From JBBRCX01 sp038204465 (GTDB lineage: Bacteria > Planctomycetota > Phycisphaerae > Tepidisphaerales > Tepidisphaeraceae), in the NCBI GenBank assembly GCA_038204465.1, contig JBBRCX010000049.1, positions 1-34,660 of the forward strand: DNA of 34,660 nucleotides, given 5' to 3'. Below are positions 1 through 8,866 of the stretch, in pieces. Made by a program: the position numbers and the translations under genes. The notes below the pieces were generated by a model. That model was not told where the DNA came from. It worked only from the letters and a program-made list of their open reading frames with translations, and did no database searches. Positions within the stretch are counted from its first letter, which is position 1; each line of letters starts with the position of its first letter.

Positions 1-7
1 TCCATCA

Positions 8-1051
8 TCATCGGCTAACGGGCTTCAAGGCCGGAGCGGGCAGCTTGTACTCGATGAGCCGGGTGTTGCGGCCGGCGGAGCGGTCGCGCCAGCAGCGAAA
101 CTGTCCGACCAGGTTGGCCCACTTGCCGAGCATCGTCAGGAAGCCGTACGCAAGCGCGGTGGTGGCGTTATCGGTCCGGGCCCGGACCTTCATCGCTGTT
201 CGCGCCATTTGCAGCGGCATCGCCAACGCGATGAGCAGTCCGACGATCGTTCCAATAGTAGCACCGAAAAGCGCCATGCCCGCGATGGTCCCAATCACGA
301 GGGCGGCGGGCCATCCAACTCCCCACCCGCGCGCGCTTCTTACCTGCCGCGCGAACAGCCCGTCCCTGCCCCGGCCGAAGCGGCGTGAGACGTCGGCTGC
401 ACCATACCCGCCGCGCACCGCCCGACGCCACCACTGTCCGAAGTGGAGGATGGCTGAGTCATGCAGCGTCATCTCCGCGTCGATCCGCAGAACCTTCCAG
501 CCCTTCTCGCGCAGCCGCTGGCAGAGTTCCGGCTCTTCGCCCGCGACCACCGAAGGGTCGTAGCCGCCCACCGAGCGGAACGCTTCGGCGCGGAGCATGG
601 CATCCCCGCCGCAACTGTTTACCTCTCCGATGGGAGTGTTCCACTCGACGTCAGCAACCCGGTTGTAGATCGACTGCTCGGGGAAGCGCTCGCGGCGGCG
701 GCCGCAGACCGCGGCGGCGTCTGGGCGCCGGCTCAACTCATCGCAGGCGCGCTCAATCCAGCCATCAACCACTTCGCAATCGCCGTCGACGAACAGTACG
801 TAGCGAGTGTCGGGCGCGAGGCGCATGAGGTGCTCAAATCCATCGTTGCGGGCCCGGGCGGCGGAGAATGGGATTGAAAGTTCAAGCGAGACGACCTGGG
901 CGCCGAGGGCTTGCGCCGCTTCGGCGCTGCCGTCGCTGGAATTGGAGTCGACGTAGACAACCGCATGTCCGCGCCCCAGCACGGACGCGAGGCAGCGGCG
1001 CAGCCGCTCCCCCTCATTTCGCCCGATCGCTATGACGCCGATCTCGCTCAA
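8..1051 (-). CDS. Family 2 glycosyltransferase with C-terminal membrane segment
   Basis: A 347-residue GT-A fold glycosyltransferase that probably adds a sugar to a lipid-linked or surface glycan at the cytoplasmic membrane. The N-terminus has the nucleotide-sugar binding strand (GVIAIGRNEGERLRRCL) and VVYVDSNSSDGS. The metal-binding DxD-type motif is in YVLFVDGDCEV at about residue 90, and EEPELCQRLREKGW is the usual acceptor-side motif. Residues of about 245-285 form one long or two short hydrophobic segments, so the enzyme is probably membrane anchored. The start is TTG (1049-1051), supported by a GGAGA Shine-Dalgarno about 6 bases upstream. It is the last gene of the minus-strand operon that begins at 6692, and is separated from the acetyltransferase upstream by about 110 bases. 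Sugar and acceptor cannot be predicted. Confidence 0.9.
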   Translation of the reverse strand: MSEIGVIAIGRNEGERLRRCLASVLGRGHAVVYVDSNSSDGSAEAAQALGAQVVSLELSIPFSAARARNDGFEHLMRLAPDTRYVLFVDGDCEVVDGWIERACDELSRRPDAAAVCGRRRERFPEQSIYNRVADVEWNTPIGEVNSCGGDAMLRAEAFRSVGGYDPSVVAGEEPELCQRLREKGWKVLRIDAEMTLHDSAILHFGQWWRRAVRGGYGAADVSRRFGRGRDGLFARQVRSARGWGVGWPAALVIGTIAGMALFGATIGTIVGLLIALAMPLQMARTAMKVRARTDNATTALAYGFLTMLGKWANLVGQFRCWRDRSAGRNTRLIEYKLPAPALKPVSR

Positions 1052-1163
1052 AGATTCTCCACGGTGTCACACCGGCGGGGGAAACGGCCCTCGCTCCAGC
1101 GCCACCGGTAATAACCACATCGGTTCGCAGGCGCTGATTTGAACGCGATGGTTTGCGCGCGCA

Positions 1164-1775
1164 CTATCCGCCTGCATCGGCACCGTGCGTTTTGATCAGC
1201 TTCGCCGGCACGCCCACGGCGACCGAATGCGGGGGAACATCCTTGAGGACCACCGCGTTGGCGCCGATCTGGCTGTCGTGCCCGACTGTGACCCGGCCGA
1301 GCACGCAGACGCCGCAGCCAATGTCGGCGCGGTCTTCGATGGTGGGCAGTTCGTACAGCCGGTCGCGCCGCGCAACGCCGAAGGTTGTGTTCTGCCGGAT
1401 GTGCACGTCGTCGCCGATGGAGTAGGCGTTGAGGATCATCCCGCCGTGATGCCAGATGCGCACGCGCCTGCCGAGCTTCACTGTGTAGGGCAGCGTGATG
1501 CCGCAGGTCCACTCGACCCACTTGAAGAGCAGCTTGTAGACAATCGAGAAGGGCAATCGCGCGAAGCGCGGGCGCACGCCCATGCGCCAGTTTCCGAAGC
1601 GATGGACCGCGACAGCCCAGAAACCTTGCTCGAGCCAGGCGCTGCCGTTGGTTCGGAAATCCTCGCGCAGCAAAGACCAGAACCCGATCCCTTCAGGGTT
1701 CATATTGCGCTCACCCGTGTGGCGCTGCGGCGCCATGACGGGAAGCTGCGCGGGGTTGGCAGAGTCGAGGGTCAT
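1164..1775 (-). CDS. Serine acetyltransferase-like hexapeptide (LbH) acyltransferase
   Basis: A 203-residue left-handed beta-helix acetyltransferase of the CysE-like family. Hexapeptide turns run from about residue 100 to 195 (IWHHGGMILNAYSIGDDVHIRQNTTFG, then IGCGVCVLGRVTVGHDSQIGANAVV), ending in the typical VPPHSVAVGVPAKLIK. The N-terminal helical domain of true CysE is short or divergent. Given its place between two glycosyltransferases, acetylation of a sugar is more likely than cysteine synthesis (inference). The ATG at 1775 lies 4 bases after the stop of the upstream glycosyltransferase, which suggests coupling. A second candidate start (MNPEGIGFW) is residue 25, near 1703; the first 24 residues are not family-like, so the shorter form is possible. 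Confidence 0.88.
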   Translation of the reverse strand: MTLDSANPAQLPVMAPQRHTGERNMNPEGIGFWSLLREDFRTNGSAWLEQGFWAVAVHRFGNWRMGVRPRFARLPFSIVYKLLFKWVEWTCGITLPYTVKLGRRVRIWHHGGMILNAYSIGDDVHIRQNTTFGVARRDRLYELPTIEDRADIGCGVCVLGRVTVGHDSQIGANAVVLKDVPPHSVAVGVPAKLIKTHGADAGG

Positions 1776-1779
1776 GACC

Positions 1780-2739
1780 TTACGCCTTGGCGGGCGGGAA
1801 AAAGTTGTGCCGGATGAAGTCCCTTAGCAGGCCCGTTGGGTCGTTGTCGGGCTTATGCTGCAGCGCCCTGCGGGCGCGGTACAGCGCGTATCCGGCAGCC
1901 CAGCCGGCATCGGCCAGCAGCGTCCGCAGCCGGCCGTGGTTCACGAGGAAATACCTTCGACGCGACTCGAACCAATACGAGGGGCGGCGCGTCCGCGGCC
2001 GCTTCGAATCAGTAACACCCGAGCTTTGCCCGACGAGGTGGACGACGTGCGATTGCGGCACGTACCAGCAGGGCCAGCCGGCGCGGCGGGCGCGCAGGCA
2101 GAAGTCGACTTCCTCGTAATACATGAAATAGCCTTCGTCCATCATCCCGACGGCATCGAAGACCGCTCGGCGAATGATCATGCTGGCGCCTGCCACCCAG
2201 TCGGTCGGGCATTGCTCCGAGGGCACCGGCGGGGCGACGACTTTCCTGGCGAGCAGTCTCGAGACGATCCCCAGCCGCAAGCCCCCTTCGAGCTCGCTGA
2301 GCACCGACGGAAACCGGAAAGCGGAGCGCTGCGGCGTTCCGTCCGGGTCTTCCAGCCTGCTGCCTGCAATCCCAACGTCAGGGTGATCTTCCATGAACCG
2401 CAGCAATTCGGAGATAGCGCCGGGACGGACAACGGTGTCGGGGTTCAGCAGCAGGACGTAGTCCGGCTGGTCTGGCGAATGCAATGCCGGACGGATAGCT
2501 CCGTTGTTGCCATACGCGAAGCCGCCGTTGCGGGGCAGTGGCATGAACGATGCCCAGCGCGACCAGCCGTTCGCGCGAATGGCATCGCCAATACGTTCTG
2601 ATGAACCATCACCTGAGGCGTTGTCGGTCACGACCGCGCGCGTGTCCGGCAGCGCACGTACTTCCGGCTCCAACGATCGCAGGCAATCAATCGTAAGCGA
2701 GGCGGTGCGGTAGTTGACGATGACGATCAGCAGTTTCAT
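1780..2739 (-). CDS. Family 2 glycosyltransferase, rhamnosyltransferase (WbbL)-like
   Basis: A 319-residue GT2 enzyme of the WbbL/rhamnosyltransferase-like group. It opens with KLLIVIVNYRTASLTIDCL, has TDNASGDGS, and the metal-site region YVLLLNPDTVV near residue 100. The family hallmark GMMDEGYFMYYEEVDFCLRA, with the EEVD acidic cluster, is near residue 200. No membrane segment is seen. The role is transfer of one sugar, possibly rhamnose, during repeat-unit assembly; sugar identity is only suggested by family resemblance. Its stop at 1780 is 4 bases from the next gene's start. An AGGAGAG lies about 14 bases before the ATG, further than usual. Confidence 0.9.
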   Translation of the reverse strand: MKLLIVIVNYRTASLTIDCLRSLEPEVRALPDTRAVVTDNASGDGSSERIGDAIRANGWSRWASFMPLPRNGGFAYGNNGAIRPALHSPDQPDYVLLLNPDTVVRPGAISELLRFMEDHPDVGIAGSRLEDPDGTPQRSAFRFPSVLSELEGGLRLGIVSRLLARKVVAPPVPSEQCPTDWVAGASMIIRRAVFDAVGMMDEGYFMYYEEVDFCLRARRAGWPCWYVPQSHVVHLVGQSSGVTDSKRPRTRRPSYWFESRRRYFLVNHGRLRTLLADAGWAAGYALYRARRALQHKPDNDPTGLLRDFIRHNFFPPAKA

Positions 2740-2825
2740 ATCAATTGATTGTTCTCTCCTGCCGGTTTTGAACCCTTAGTCTTCGCGGGATCGCGAGACG
2801 CTTTGTGGGCAGCAAACAGCTTCAT

Positions 2826-4289
2826 TCAGTAGCCGGAGGTTCGCTGTGCGGCCATCGGCTGGCTTATTCCACCGAAGCCGCGCGGCACTCCGTAGGTGTG
2901 CCGCTGCACAGCCGGCTGTCGCGTTCTGCTTCCCAGCACGGCGAGGCCGCCCATACCCAGCACGAAGATCGGATTCAGCATGGCGTTCAGGAGGTTGTCG
3001 AGCATGTGCAGCGTCAGCATGATTGCCAGCGCCGCCGCGGGGGCGGCCAGCGGATGTCCCCAGTAGGCCAGTGGCACGCGGCGGCGAAGGAGAATCGGGG
3101 GCATCAGGATGGCGGTGGTGATCGCGAGCAACCCGATCAGCCCATCGGTGCCGAACGTGATGACCCACATTCCGTCGGTCGGGGCGATGTCCTTGCCGCG
3201 TTCGTCGTAGATGCGCCACGGCGCTTTGCCAGGAGTATCAGGACTCCAGCGACCCCAGCCCAGCCAGGGCCTTTGCAATGCTTTCTCAGTGAGGCGGTTC
3301 TCAGCCGTGATGCGCGTTTGCAGGGACTGGGCTCGCTGCGGGCCGACGACGGATGAGACGGTATCGACGAGGTTCTGCGCGTCCCAAGTCCCACTGGCAC
3401 GCAGCAACATGTACAGCGGCGCAATCGCAATAATGACATAGAGCGGGAATGCATTGCGGAAGGACCGAATCCAGAACAATGCACCTAAACCCATGACCAG
3501 GAACAGAAGGCTCGCCACCGATTTGCACAGCACCGTGGTGATGAGCAGTGCAACCACAGGCCAGGCCATCGCCACACCCCAGAGGTGCTTCATCGTGCCG
3601 GTTGTCCAGAGCCAGACCCCGACGAGGCACGCGCAAGTCATCCACATGCTCAGGGCGAGGCCGCTCTGCATGAAGGCCATCGGGCGGTAACCGCCAAAGC
3701 GGCGGGTTTGGTTGAAAGAGTGCTGGTAGTAGCCGTAGACCCAGCGATGCAACTGCGGGCTGAGGCGCATCTCGATGAGACAGAGCGGAATATAGATCAC
3801 GCCGCCGATGAAAATGGCGACCGCCAGGTCGCGGAAGCTCTCCCAGTCATTGAAGTAGATGCGCCCGATGAAGTAGGGGATACCCCAGAAGATCACGTTC
3901 TGAAGGATCGCGGAACAGCCGTCCCAGGCGCCCAGCCCATTCTGCATCGAGGAAAAGTACGGCGTGATGCAAAACAGCAACATCGGCAGATCGAACCAGC
4001 GAGGCCTGAAGCTGAGCAGGTGGGTGGGATCGAATAGCATGACGCCCAGGAGGACACCGAGCGACGAAACGCTCACCTTGGTGAGGTCCGGCAGCAGGTT
4101 GATCTTGATGCCGAAGACCGGCAGGAACAGCCACGCGCCGATGTAAGCGCAGAGCACCGCATGCCGCGGCTTCATCACGGCGAAGAGGCAAAGGGCAATG
4201 GGGATCCACCCCAGTAGCGCGAACTGGACAAAATGCATAACGTCCCTGTGTCTCAGGCGAAGCAGGATCGCTGCCGCGGGCAAAGTCAT
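2826..4289 (-). CDS. O-antigen ligase / polymerase-like (WaaL/Wzy) membrane protein
   Basis: A 487-residue multi-pass inner-membrane protein with roughly 10-12 hydrophobic segments. The diagnostic part is the large periplasmic loop at about residues 315-375, with ENRLTEKALQRPWLGWG, which matches the R...A....P..G.G pattern of the O-antigen ligase/polymerase (Wzy_C/WaaL) superfamily. Such proteins either polymerise repeat units or ligate the finished glycan to a carrier; the two cannot be told apart by sequence here. The ATG (4287-4289) overlaps the stop of the upstream GT4 gene as ATGA, which supports translational coupling and this start, although MHFVQFALLG (residue 18) is an alternative. 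The C-terminal tail of about 30 residues is polar and cytoplasmic-looking. Confidence 0.85.
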   Translation of the reverse strand: MTLPAAAILLRLRHRDVMHFVQFALLGWIPIALCLFAVMKPRHAVLCAYIGAWLFLPVFGIKINLLPDLTKVSVSSLGVLLGVMLFDPTHLLSFRPRWFDLPMLLFCITPYFSSMQNGLGAWDGCSAILQNVIFWGIPYFIGRIYFNDWESFRDLAVAIFIGGVIYIPLCLIEMRLSPQLHRWVYGYYQHSFNQTRRFGGYRPMAFMQSGLALSMWMTCACLVGVWLWTTGTMKHLWGVAMAWPVVALLITTVLCKSVASLLFLVMGLGALFWIRSFRNAFPLYVIIAIAPLYMLLRASGTWDAQNLVDTVSSVVGPQRAQSLQTRITAENRLTEKALQRPWLGWGRWSPDTPGKAPWRIYDERGKDIAPTDGMWVITFGTDGLIGLLAITTAILMPPILLRRRVPLAYWGHPLAAPAAALAIMLTLHMLDNLLNAMLNPIFVLGMGGLAVLGSRTRQPAVQRHTYGVPRGFGGISQPMAAQRTSGY

Positions 4290-5410
4290 ATTCCCGCGGC
4301 TTGAAGCGTTTGGCGTCCCGACCTCTCAAGGGCGGTGCGCAACGCGGCCTCAAAGCGGTCGGTGGCGTCCTCCCAAGTATATCGGCTAGCGGTGGCATGG
4401 GCCTTATCGGACATGTCGTGCCAAGCGGCCTCCGACAGGCCGCTAATGGTTGAGATCGCTTCGGCCATCGCCGCGGAATCCTCGGGTTTGACCAGAATTC
4501 CCCCGCCCCCCGCGAGGAGCTCCGGCGCGGCCCCGGCGGGCGTCGCGATGACGGGCGTGCGGCAAGCCATGGACTCCAGAAGCGGCAGACCGAAGCCCTC
4601 GGCCCGGCTGCCGAACAGCCAGGCGTCGCAGCGGGCGTACAGGTCACGAATCCGTTCCTGTGGGGGCTGCAGGACGAACTCGGTTCCCTCCGGGAGCGGA
4701 AGGCGATCAGAAGGCCTTTCGGTGCTGAAACTGATCAGCTTCAGGCCGGGCACGCGCTTGGCCGCCAGTCGAAAGGCCTGCAGGCTGATGTCGCAGCCCT
4801 TGAAATAGGTGACGGTCGAATACATCACACCAACCGTCGGGACAGGCTGCTTCGTGCGCGGCGGGGCGTTGAACTGATTCAGGTCGACGCTGTTGGGAAC
4901 GAGATCGACGTTTTCATCGCCGAAGGTGTCGCGGGCGAGGCTCACCAGCCATTGTGCGACAGCGATCTTGTGCAGCGGCAGGCGCCACGTCGCATCGAGC
5001 CTTTGCGCAACGTCGGGGGAAATGCCGGGGAAGATCTCATAACCCTGAAGGAAATAAACCTTCACGCCTTTGGAGGGCGGGAAGGTCGCGACCCATTCCG
5101 CGGTCTCCCACCAAGTGGCGACCACGACATCGGCGTCGGGAACGTCCGCGGCCGTCGCAGGGCGGTATTGGTCCAGGAGATGAAAGCGAAAGTTGCGTTC
5201 CTCGAAGTAGCTGGGACTTGGCTGAGTGTGCGCGGGCAGCGGCCGACCGGTGAAGGCGGAGCGGATCCGTTCGCGCAGGCTCGGCGTTCGCGGCGGGCGC
5301 GCGACGACCATTACCTCATGCCCGCGCTGCTGCAGTCGCTCGGCGTAGGTGGCGATCACCCGGGCGCCGCCGCCCAGGTCAGCCCGGCCTACAAAGAGCG
5401 TGATGCGCAT
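4286..5410 (-). CDS. Family 4 glycosyltransferase
   Basis: A GT-B fold retaining glycosyltransferase of about 374 residues from the start I prefer. MRITLFVGRADLGGGARVI is the classic N-terminal donor/acceptor strand and glycine loop. EGFGLPLLESMACRTPVIAT, near residue 285, contains the E-x7-E motif that binds the nucleotide-sugar. The open frame extends upstream to 5464, but ATG 5408-5410 has a good GAGGAG Shine-Dalgarno six bases before it, at 5417-5422, and matches the family start. That ribosome site overlaps the stop codon of the upstream acyltransferase (5421-5423), so the genes are tightly coupled. The gene's own stop overlaps the next start as ATGA. Confidence 0.92.
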   Translation of the reverse strand: MRITLFVGRADLGGGARVIATYAERLQQRGHEVMVVARPPRTPSLRERIRSAFTGRPLPAHTQPSPSYFEERNFRFHLLDQYRPATAADVPDADVVVATWWETAEWVATFPPSKGVKVYFLQGYEIFPGISPDVAQRLDATWRLPLHKIAVAQWLVSLARDTFGDENVDLVPNSVDLNQFNAPPRTKQPVPTVGVMYSTVTYFKGCDISLQAFRLAAKRVPGLKLISFSTERPSDRLPLPEGTEFVLQPPQERIRDLYARCDAWLFGSRAEGFGLPLLESMACRTPVIATPAGAAPELLAGGGGILVKPEDSAAMAEAISTISGLSEAAWHDMSDKAHATASRYTWEDATDRFEAALRTALERSGRQTLQAAGI

Positions 5411-5420
5411 CGACGACTCC

Positions 5421-6692
5421 TCAGCCATTTTGTTCAGGCCGATCCCGGCCGCGCACAATTGCATCCGTGACCGGCTCGGTCAGCGTCCGCGCCCTGTATT
5501 CGAAGAACCGCTTCAGCTTGAGGAAGTGCTTCTCATAGAGGTGCCAGCTCAACAAGGCGCCGGCAAGAGAGATCCCGGTGCCGATCGCGGCGTAGGCCAA
5601 GAGCCCGAGGTAAAACGAGTGCAGGTTGGCCGAGAACGTTTTGAACGGCAACCGCTTCTCGATCCAGGGATGCAATAGCCCGTGGAGCACGTACAACCCA
5701 TAGCTGTACTTTCCGAAGAAGCGCAGGGTTGTGTTGTTGAGGGCGCGCCCCAGCAGGCTGGCGGACGGAGCGGTGACCGACAATACGAGCCCGGCTCCGA
5801 AGAAGGCGGCGAGCAGCGAGTAACCGATCGTCTGCACGCGCGGGTTCAGCAGGCTGAAGGTTGCGCGGTTGGAGACGAAGATCGCGAGCAGCAGGAGGGC
5901 GCTGGCAAGCGCAATCCATCGCGCGGGCCTTGCCAGCGAAGTGATGCCCGCGGGTCCATGTGCGGCAAGCGCAAGCAGCGCGCCCGTCGCGAGCGCGTCC
6001 ATGCGGCAGGGCGTGAAGTAGTAGGTCATTTGCGGGTCGCAGTGCGTCGCGACGCGGAACAAACGAATCACCAACGCGGCGACGATCAGCGCAGCGCACG
6101 TGGACATCAATGCCCGGCGATTCAAGAGCAGCACCACCGCCGGCCAGACGAGATAAAACTGCTCTTCCACCGCCAGCGACCAGAAGTGAGTGAAGCCGGC
6201 CCACTCGAGGTGGGTAAAGTTGCACAGGTACGTCCATAGCCAGGCCTGGTGGCGCGCGACGTTCTGGTATTCGAGGGAGTGGTAGGGGCGGACCAGCGGG
6301 ATCACAGCGAAGGCCACGAACAGCACGCCATAGTACAGCGGAAAGATGCGCAGCACGCGGCGCATGTAGAAGTTGCGGAAGTAGCCTTTGGACTGCTTTG
6401 CCTCCCAGAGGATGGAGGTGATGAGGAACCCTGAGAGGACGAAGAACAGATCGACGCCCACCCAGCCCATGCCCAGCAGATGTACGACCTTCAAGCGCAA
6501 CCCAGTGTAATGCGGGTCATACGGCGCAAAGTGGAACAGCAGCACCAGCAGGATCGCCAGGCCGCGAAGTCCGTCCAGGGCCGGGATGTGCACCCCGCGA
6601 CGAGGGTTGGCGGCGGCGTCGCGCGTCGCAACTGCAATGGCCGGGTCCGCCGGCTGGGCATCGGCCGGCGGGATGAGAGAAGCGGTGGTCAT
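5421..6692 (-). CDS. Acyltransferase 3 family membrane protein (glycan O-acyltransferase)
   Basis: A 423-residue integral membrane acyltransferase of the OafA/acyltransferase 3 family, which transfers acetyl or other acyl groups to sugars of surface glycans. It shows the family opening HIPALDGLRGLAILLVLLFHF (about residues 34-54, with the conserved R and H), the internal WSLAVEEQFYLVWP motif near residue 170, and about ten hydrophobic helices. No SGNH extension is present, so it is the short form. It is the first gene of the minus-strand operon 6692-8; the 220-base gap upstream separates it from the divergent oxygenase gene and should hold its promoter. Confidence 0.92.
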   Translation of the reverse strand: MTTASLIPPADAQPADPAIAVATRDAAANPRRGVHIPALDGLRGLAILLVLLFHFAPYDPHYTGLRLKVVHLLGMGWVGVDLFFVLSGFLITSILWEAKQSKGYFRNFYMRRVLRIFPLYYGVLFVAFAVIPLVRPYHSLEYQNVARHQAWLWTYLCNFTHLEWAGFTHFWSLAVEEQFYLVWPAVVLLLNRRALMSTCAALIVAALVIRLFRVATHCDPQMTYYFTPCRMDALATGALLALAAHGPAGITSLARPARWIALASALLLLAIFVSNRATFSLLNPRVQTIGYSLLAAFFGAGLVLSVTAPSASLLGRALNNTTLRFFGKYSYGLYVLHGLLHPWIEKRLPFKTFSANLHSFYLGLLAYAAIGTGISLAGALLSWHLYEKHFLKLKRFFEYRARTLTEPVTDAIVRGRDRPEQNG

Positions 6693-6743
6693 GCGGCCTG
6701 GGGGAAACGCACTAGGGAATGACGTACATCAGAATGATAAATT

Positions 6744-6762
6744 CGGCACGATCGTAGTGCCG
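6744..6762. promoter_or_regulatory. Small dyad in the divergent promoter region
   Basis: CGGCAC and GTGCCG form a 6-bp dyad around a 7-base centre, lying between the divergent acyltransferase and oxygenase genes. On the minus strand a TATCAT that could serve as a -10 element lies immediately downstream. It could be an operator for the divergent pair, but no factor can be named and chance is possible for a motif this short. Confidence 0.25.
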
Positions 6763-6912
6763 GCTTAGCCAAAAAGACACGCCGGACCGATGACCAGTAG
6801 TGTCTGGACGCTGCGGGGATCTTGACTAAAGTGAATCTCGCCGCAACGGCGCCCGGCGTCCTTCGCAACGTCCGATTAAACAGCGCTTCGCGCCCAGCCA
6901 ACACGAGGGAAT

Positions 6913-7725
6913 ATGTCGTTAGAGCTGATCAACCCGATTGACCGCAACGCGGTGCGCCGCCAGTACCAGAATGGCCTGCCCGTGCCGTGGTTCAAGCTCG
7001 ATAATTTCCTTCGCGCCGATTTCGCCGATCAGTGCGCGTCGGCCTTCCCGACTTATGACCAGGTCCAGAAGCTCGGCAGGACCTTCACCAACATCAACGA
7101 GAAGGGGAAGTTCCAGGTTACCGACCCGAAGGCGTTTCCAGAGCCTCTAAGGCGGCTGAACGATGTGCTGGCCAGCGCATCGTTTCTCGAGCTGGTCGAG
7201 AACATCACCGGGATCCCGAAGCTGCTGGCCGACGCGGAGTTGATGGGCGGCGGCCTGCATTCCACCGGCCCGCGCGGCCACCTCGACGTGCACGTCGACT
7301 TCAATTACATCAAGCAGCGCGACCTGCACCGCAGGCTGAACATCCTGGTTTACCTCAACAAGGGGTGGCACCCGCGCTGGGGCGGCGAGTTCGAGCTGTG
7401 GGACAAGGATGTGAAACAGTGCATGCAGAAGTTTGAGCCGATCTTCAACCGCTGCGTGATGTTCAACACGAACGAAGTGAGCTTCCACGGCGTGAGCGCC
7501 GTCACCTGCCCGCCCGGCGAGAGCCGCAAGAGCTTTGCCGCGTATTACTACACCCGTGAAGCGCCGTCGCACTGGAAGGGCGAGTGGCACGACACGATCT
7601 TCCACGCGCGGCCGGATGAGAAGCTGAAATCGATGCTCATGCCGGTCGAGAAAACCGGCAAGGCCGTCTCGCGGCTTTTATCGCGCGGGATGGAGAAGTT
7701 GAAGAAGAGCGTGAAAGGGGATTGA
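6913..7725 (+). CDS. 2-oxoglutarate/Fe(II)-dependent oxygenase (prolyl 4-hydroxylase-like)
   Basis: A 270-residue dioxygenase with the double-stranded beta-helix fold of the prolyl-4-hydroxylase superfamily. The metal triad is visible: H127 and D129 in DVHVDF, and H192 in VSFHGVS; R205 in GESRKSFAAYYY is the 2-oxoglutarate-binding arginine. GGEFELWD (about 157-164) is the usual beta-strand before the distal histidine. It would hydroxylate a small molecule, sugar or protein side chain using O2 and 2-oxoglutarate. The ATG is preceded closely by GAGGGA. It is the only plus-strand gene in the polysaccharide region, between two minus-strand operons, so modification of a glycan or glycan precursor is a reasonable inference, not shown. 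Confidence 0.9.
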   Translation: MSLELINPIDRNAVRRQYQNGLPVPWFKLDNFLRADFADQCASAFPTYDQVQKLGRTFTNINEKGKFQVTDPKAFPEPLRRLNDVLASASFLELVENITGIPKLLADAELMGGGLHSTGPRGHLDVHVDFNYIKQRDLHRRLNILVYLNKGWHPRWGGEFELWDKDVKQCMQKFEPIFNRCVMFNTNEVSFHGVSAVTCPPGESRKSFAAYYYTREAPSHWKGEWHDTIFHARPDEKLKSMLMPVEKTGKAVSRLLSRGMEKLKKSVKGD

Positions 7726-7788
7726 GACGCAGAGAGGAAAATCGCAGCTCGCATCGCTCTCCCATCCACCGATAAACGTTGAACTGCT

Positions 7789-7830
7789 GCGAACTACGCC
7801 GGCCGGCGCCCGGCGAACTACGCCGGCCGG
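7789..7830. repeat. 18-bp direct repeat, two copies, 24-bp period
   Basis: GCGAACTACGCCGGCCGG occurs at 7789-7806 and again, exactly, at 7813-7830. It lies in the 193-base gap between the convergent ends of the oxygenase and the GT2 operon. GCCGGC cores make it GC-rich and self-complementary. Function unknown. Confidence 0.8.
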
Positions 7831-7898
7831 GCGCCCCCCGCCTCTGTGAAAGGTCGCTTATCGAGGTATCTGAGATGTTTTTGTGTTCCACCTTGTCG

Positions 7899-7919
7899 GC
7901 ATGGGCGGGACGCCCATGC
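7899..7919. repeat. Perfect palindrome at the end of the GT2 operon
   Basis: GCATGGGCG, GGA, CGCCCATGC: a 9-bp perfect stem with a 3-base loop that abuts the stop codon of the GT2 gene at 7919. There is no T-run on either side, so it is not a canonical intrinsic terminator. Its right half continues as GACGCCCATGCTAC (7909-7922), and the same 14 bases recur at 14103-14116, just after the wzt stop, so this is probably a dispersed repeat. Confidence 0.75.
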
Positions 7920-8866
7920 TACGAGGGGGCGTTGTCACCGGCGGGGCGGAGGGCCAGGACTAGCAGGCTGCGCCATGCTTTGAAGTTGGCGGGGCGGGTT
8001 AGGCAGGCACGGACGCCGGTGGAGAGGGCCTCTCGTTTTTTGCCTGAGCGATGTTCCTTCCACGCGCGGCCCAGAAGAACACCCTGAACCTGTTCAGCCG
8101 CGAGCGAGGGCTTGCAGTTGCCCCCTTCGGGGACGGGCGGCGCCGCGCCGCGCATCAGATCATCCGCGCCGGTCTGTTGGCGCTGCCTCGCGAACTCCCT
8201 CGCCTTTTGCTCCAGAAAAACGCGTTGGTTGCTGGGCATGGAGTGCGTCGTGGTTCCCTCGTGCAGACGATAGCGATACCACGTCCGCGGCTCGTACCAC
8301 ACGCGATGGGCCGGCGCATGGCGCAGCATGAGGTCGATGTCTTCGCCGCAGGTGAAGTAATCGCGGCAGCCGCCCAATGCGCGGATCACCGCGGTGCGGC
8401 ACATCCAGGTATTGAAGTGGGTGCGGGTGGTTCCCTCGGACAATTCGGCGGTCACTTCTTCGGCGATCGCGCCTTCTGCGACCTCGCTTACCTCAGATCC
8501 ATCACGGGTCATCATGAGGAAGCGCCCGCACACGGCATCGAACTGCGGGTGTTCGTTCATCCAGCGGCATTGCCACTCGAGGCGGCCCGGCGGGTAGAGA
8601 TCGTCGGCGTCGCAACGGGCCATCAGCTGGCCGCGAAGGTGTGGGAGTGCCGCGTTGGTGGCGCTCGAGACGCCGGTGCGAGGGCCTTCGATGATGCGGA
8701 CGCGCGGGTCGCCGATCGCACGGACGCTTTGCACGGACGTGTCGGTGGAACCGTCGTCAACTAACACCACTTCCAAGTCGACATTTTGCGCGAGAACGGA
8801 GCGGACTGCGTCGGCTACGAAGGGCTCGCCGTTGCGGCAGGGGACGATCACGCTCACCAGCGTCAT
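7919..8866 (-). CDS. Family 2 glycosyltransferase
   Basis: A 315-residue inverting GT-A glycosyltransferase. VSVIVPCRNGEPFVADAV, EVVLVDDGSTDTSVQ and the DxD-type LMARCDADDLYPP (near residue 93) define the catalytic domain; CGEDIDLMLRHA near residue 180 is the ED acceptor motif. The C-terminal 60 residues form a helical tail (RSGKKREALSTGVRACLTRPANFKAWRSLL) resembling those of the next three GT2 genes. It is the last gene of the operon that starts at 16407. Its ATG overlaps the stop of the upstream GT2 as ATGA. Sugar specificity is not predictable. Confidence 0.92.
   Translation of the reverse strand: MTLVSVIVPCRNGEPFVADAVRSVLAQNVDLEVVLVDDGSTDTSVQSVRAIGDPRVRIIEGPRTGVSSATNAALPHLRGQLMARCDADDLYPPGRLEWQCRWMNEHPQFDAVCGRFLMMTRDGSEVSEVAEGAIAEEVTAELSEGTTRTHFNTWMCRTAVIRALGGCRDYFTCGEDIDLMLRHAPAHRVWYEPRTWYRYRLHEGTTTHSMPSNQRVFLEQKAREFARQRQQTGADDLMRGAAPPVPEGGNCKPSLAAEQVQGVLLGRAWKEHRSGKKREALSTGVRACLTRPANFKAWRSLLVLALRPAGDNAPS

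Noticed and set aside
5411..5464. N-terminal extension of the GT4 gene at 4286
   Set aside because: ATG at 5410 has a strong Shine-Dalgarno and the family-like start; the extension overlaps the end of the upstream gene.
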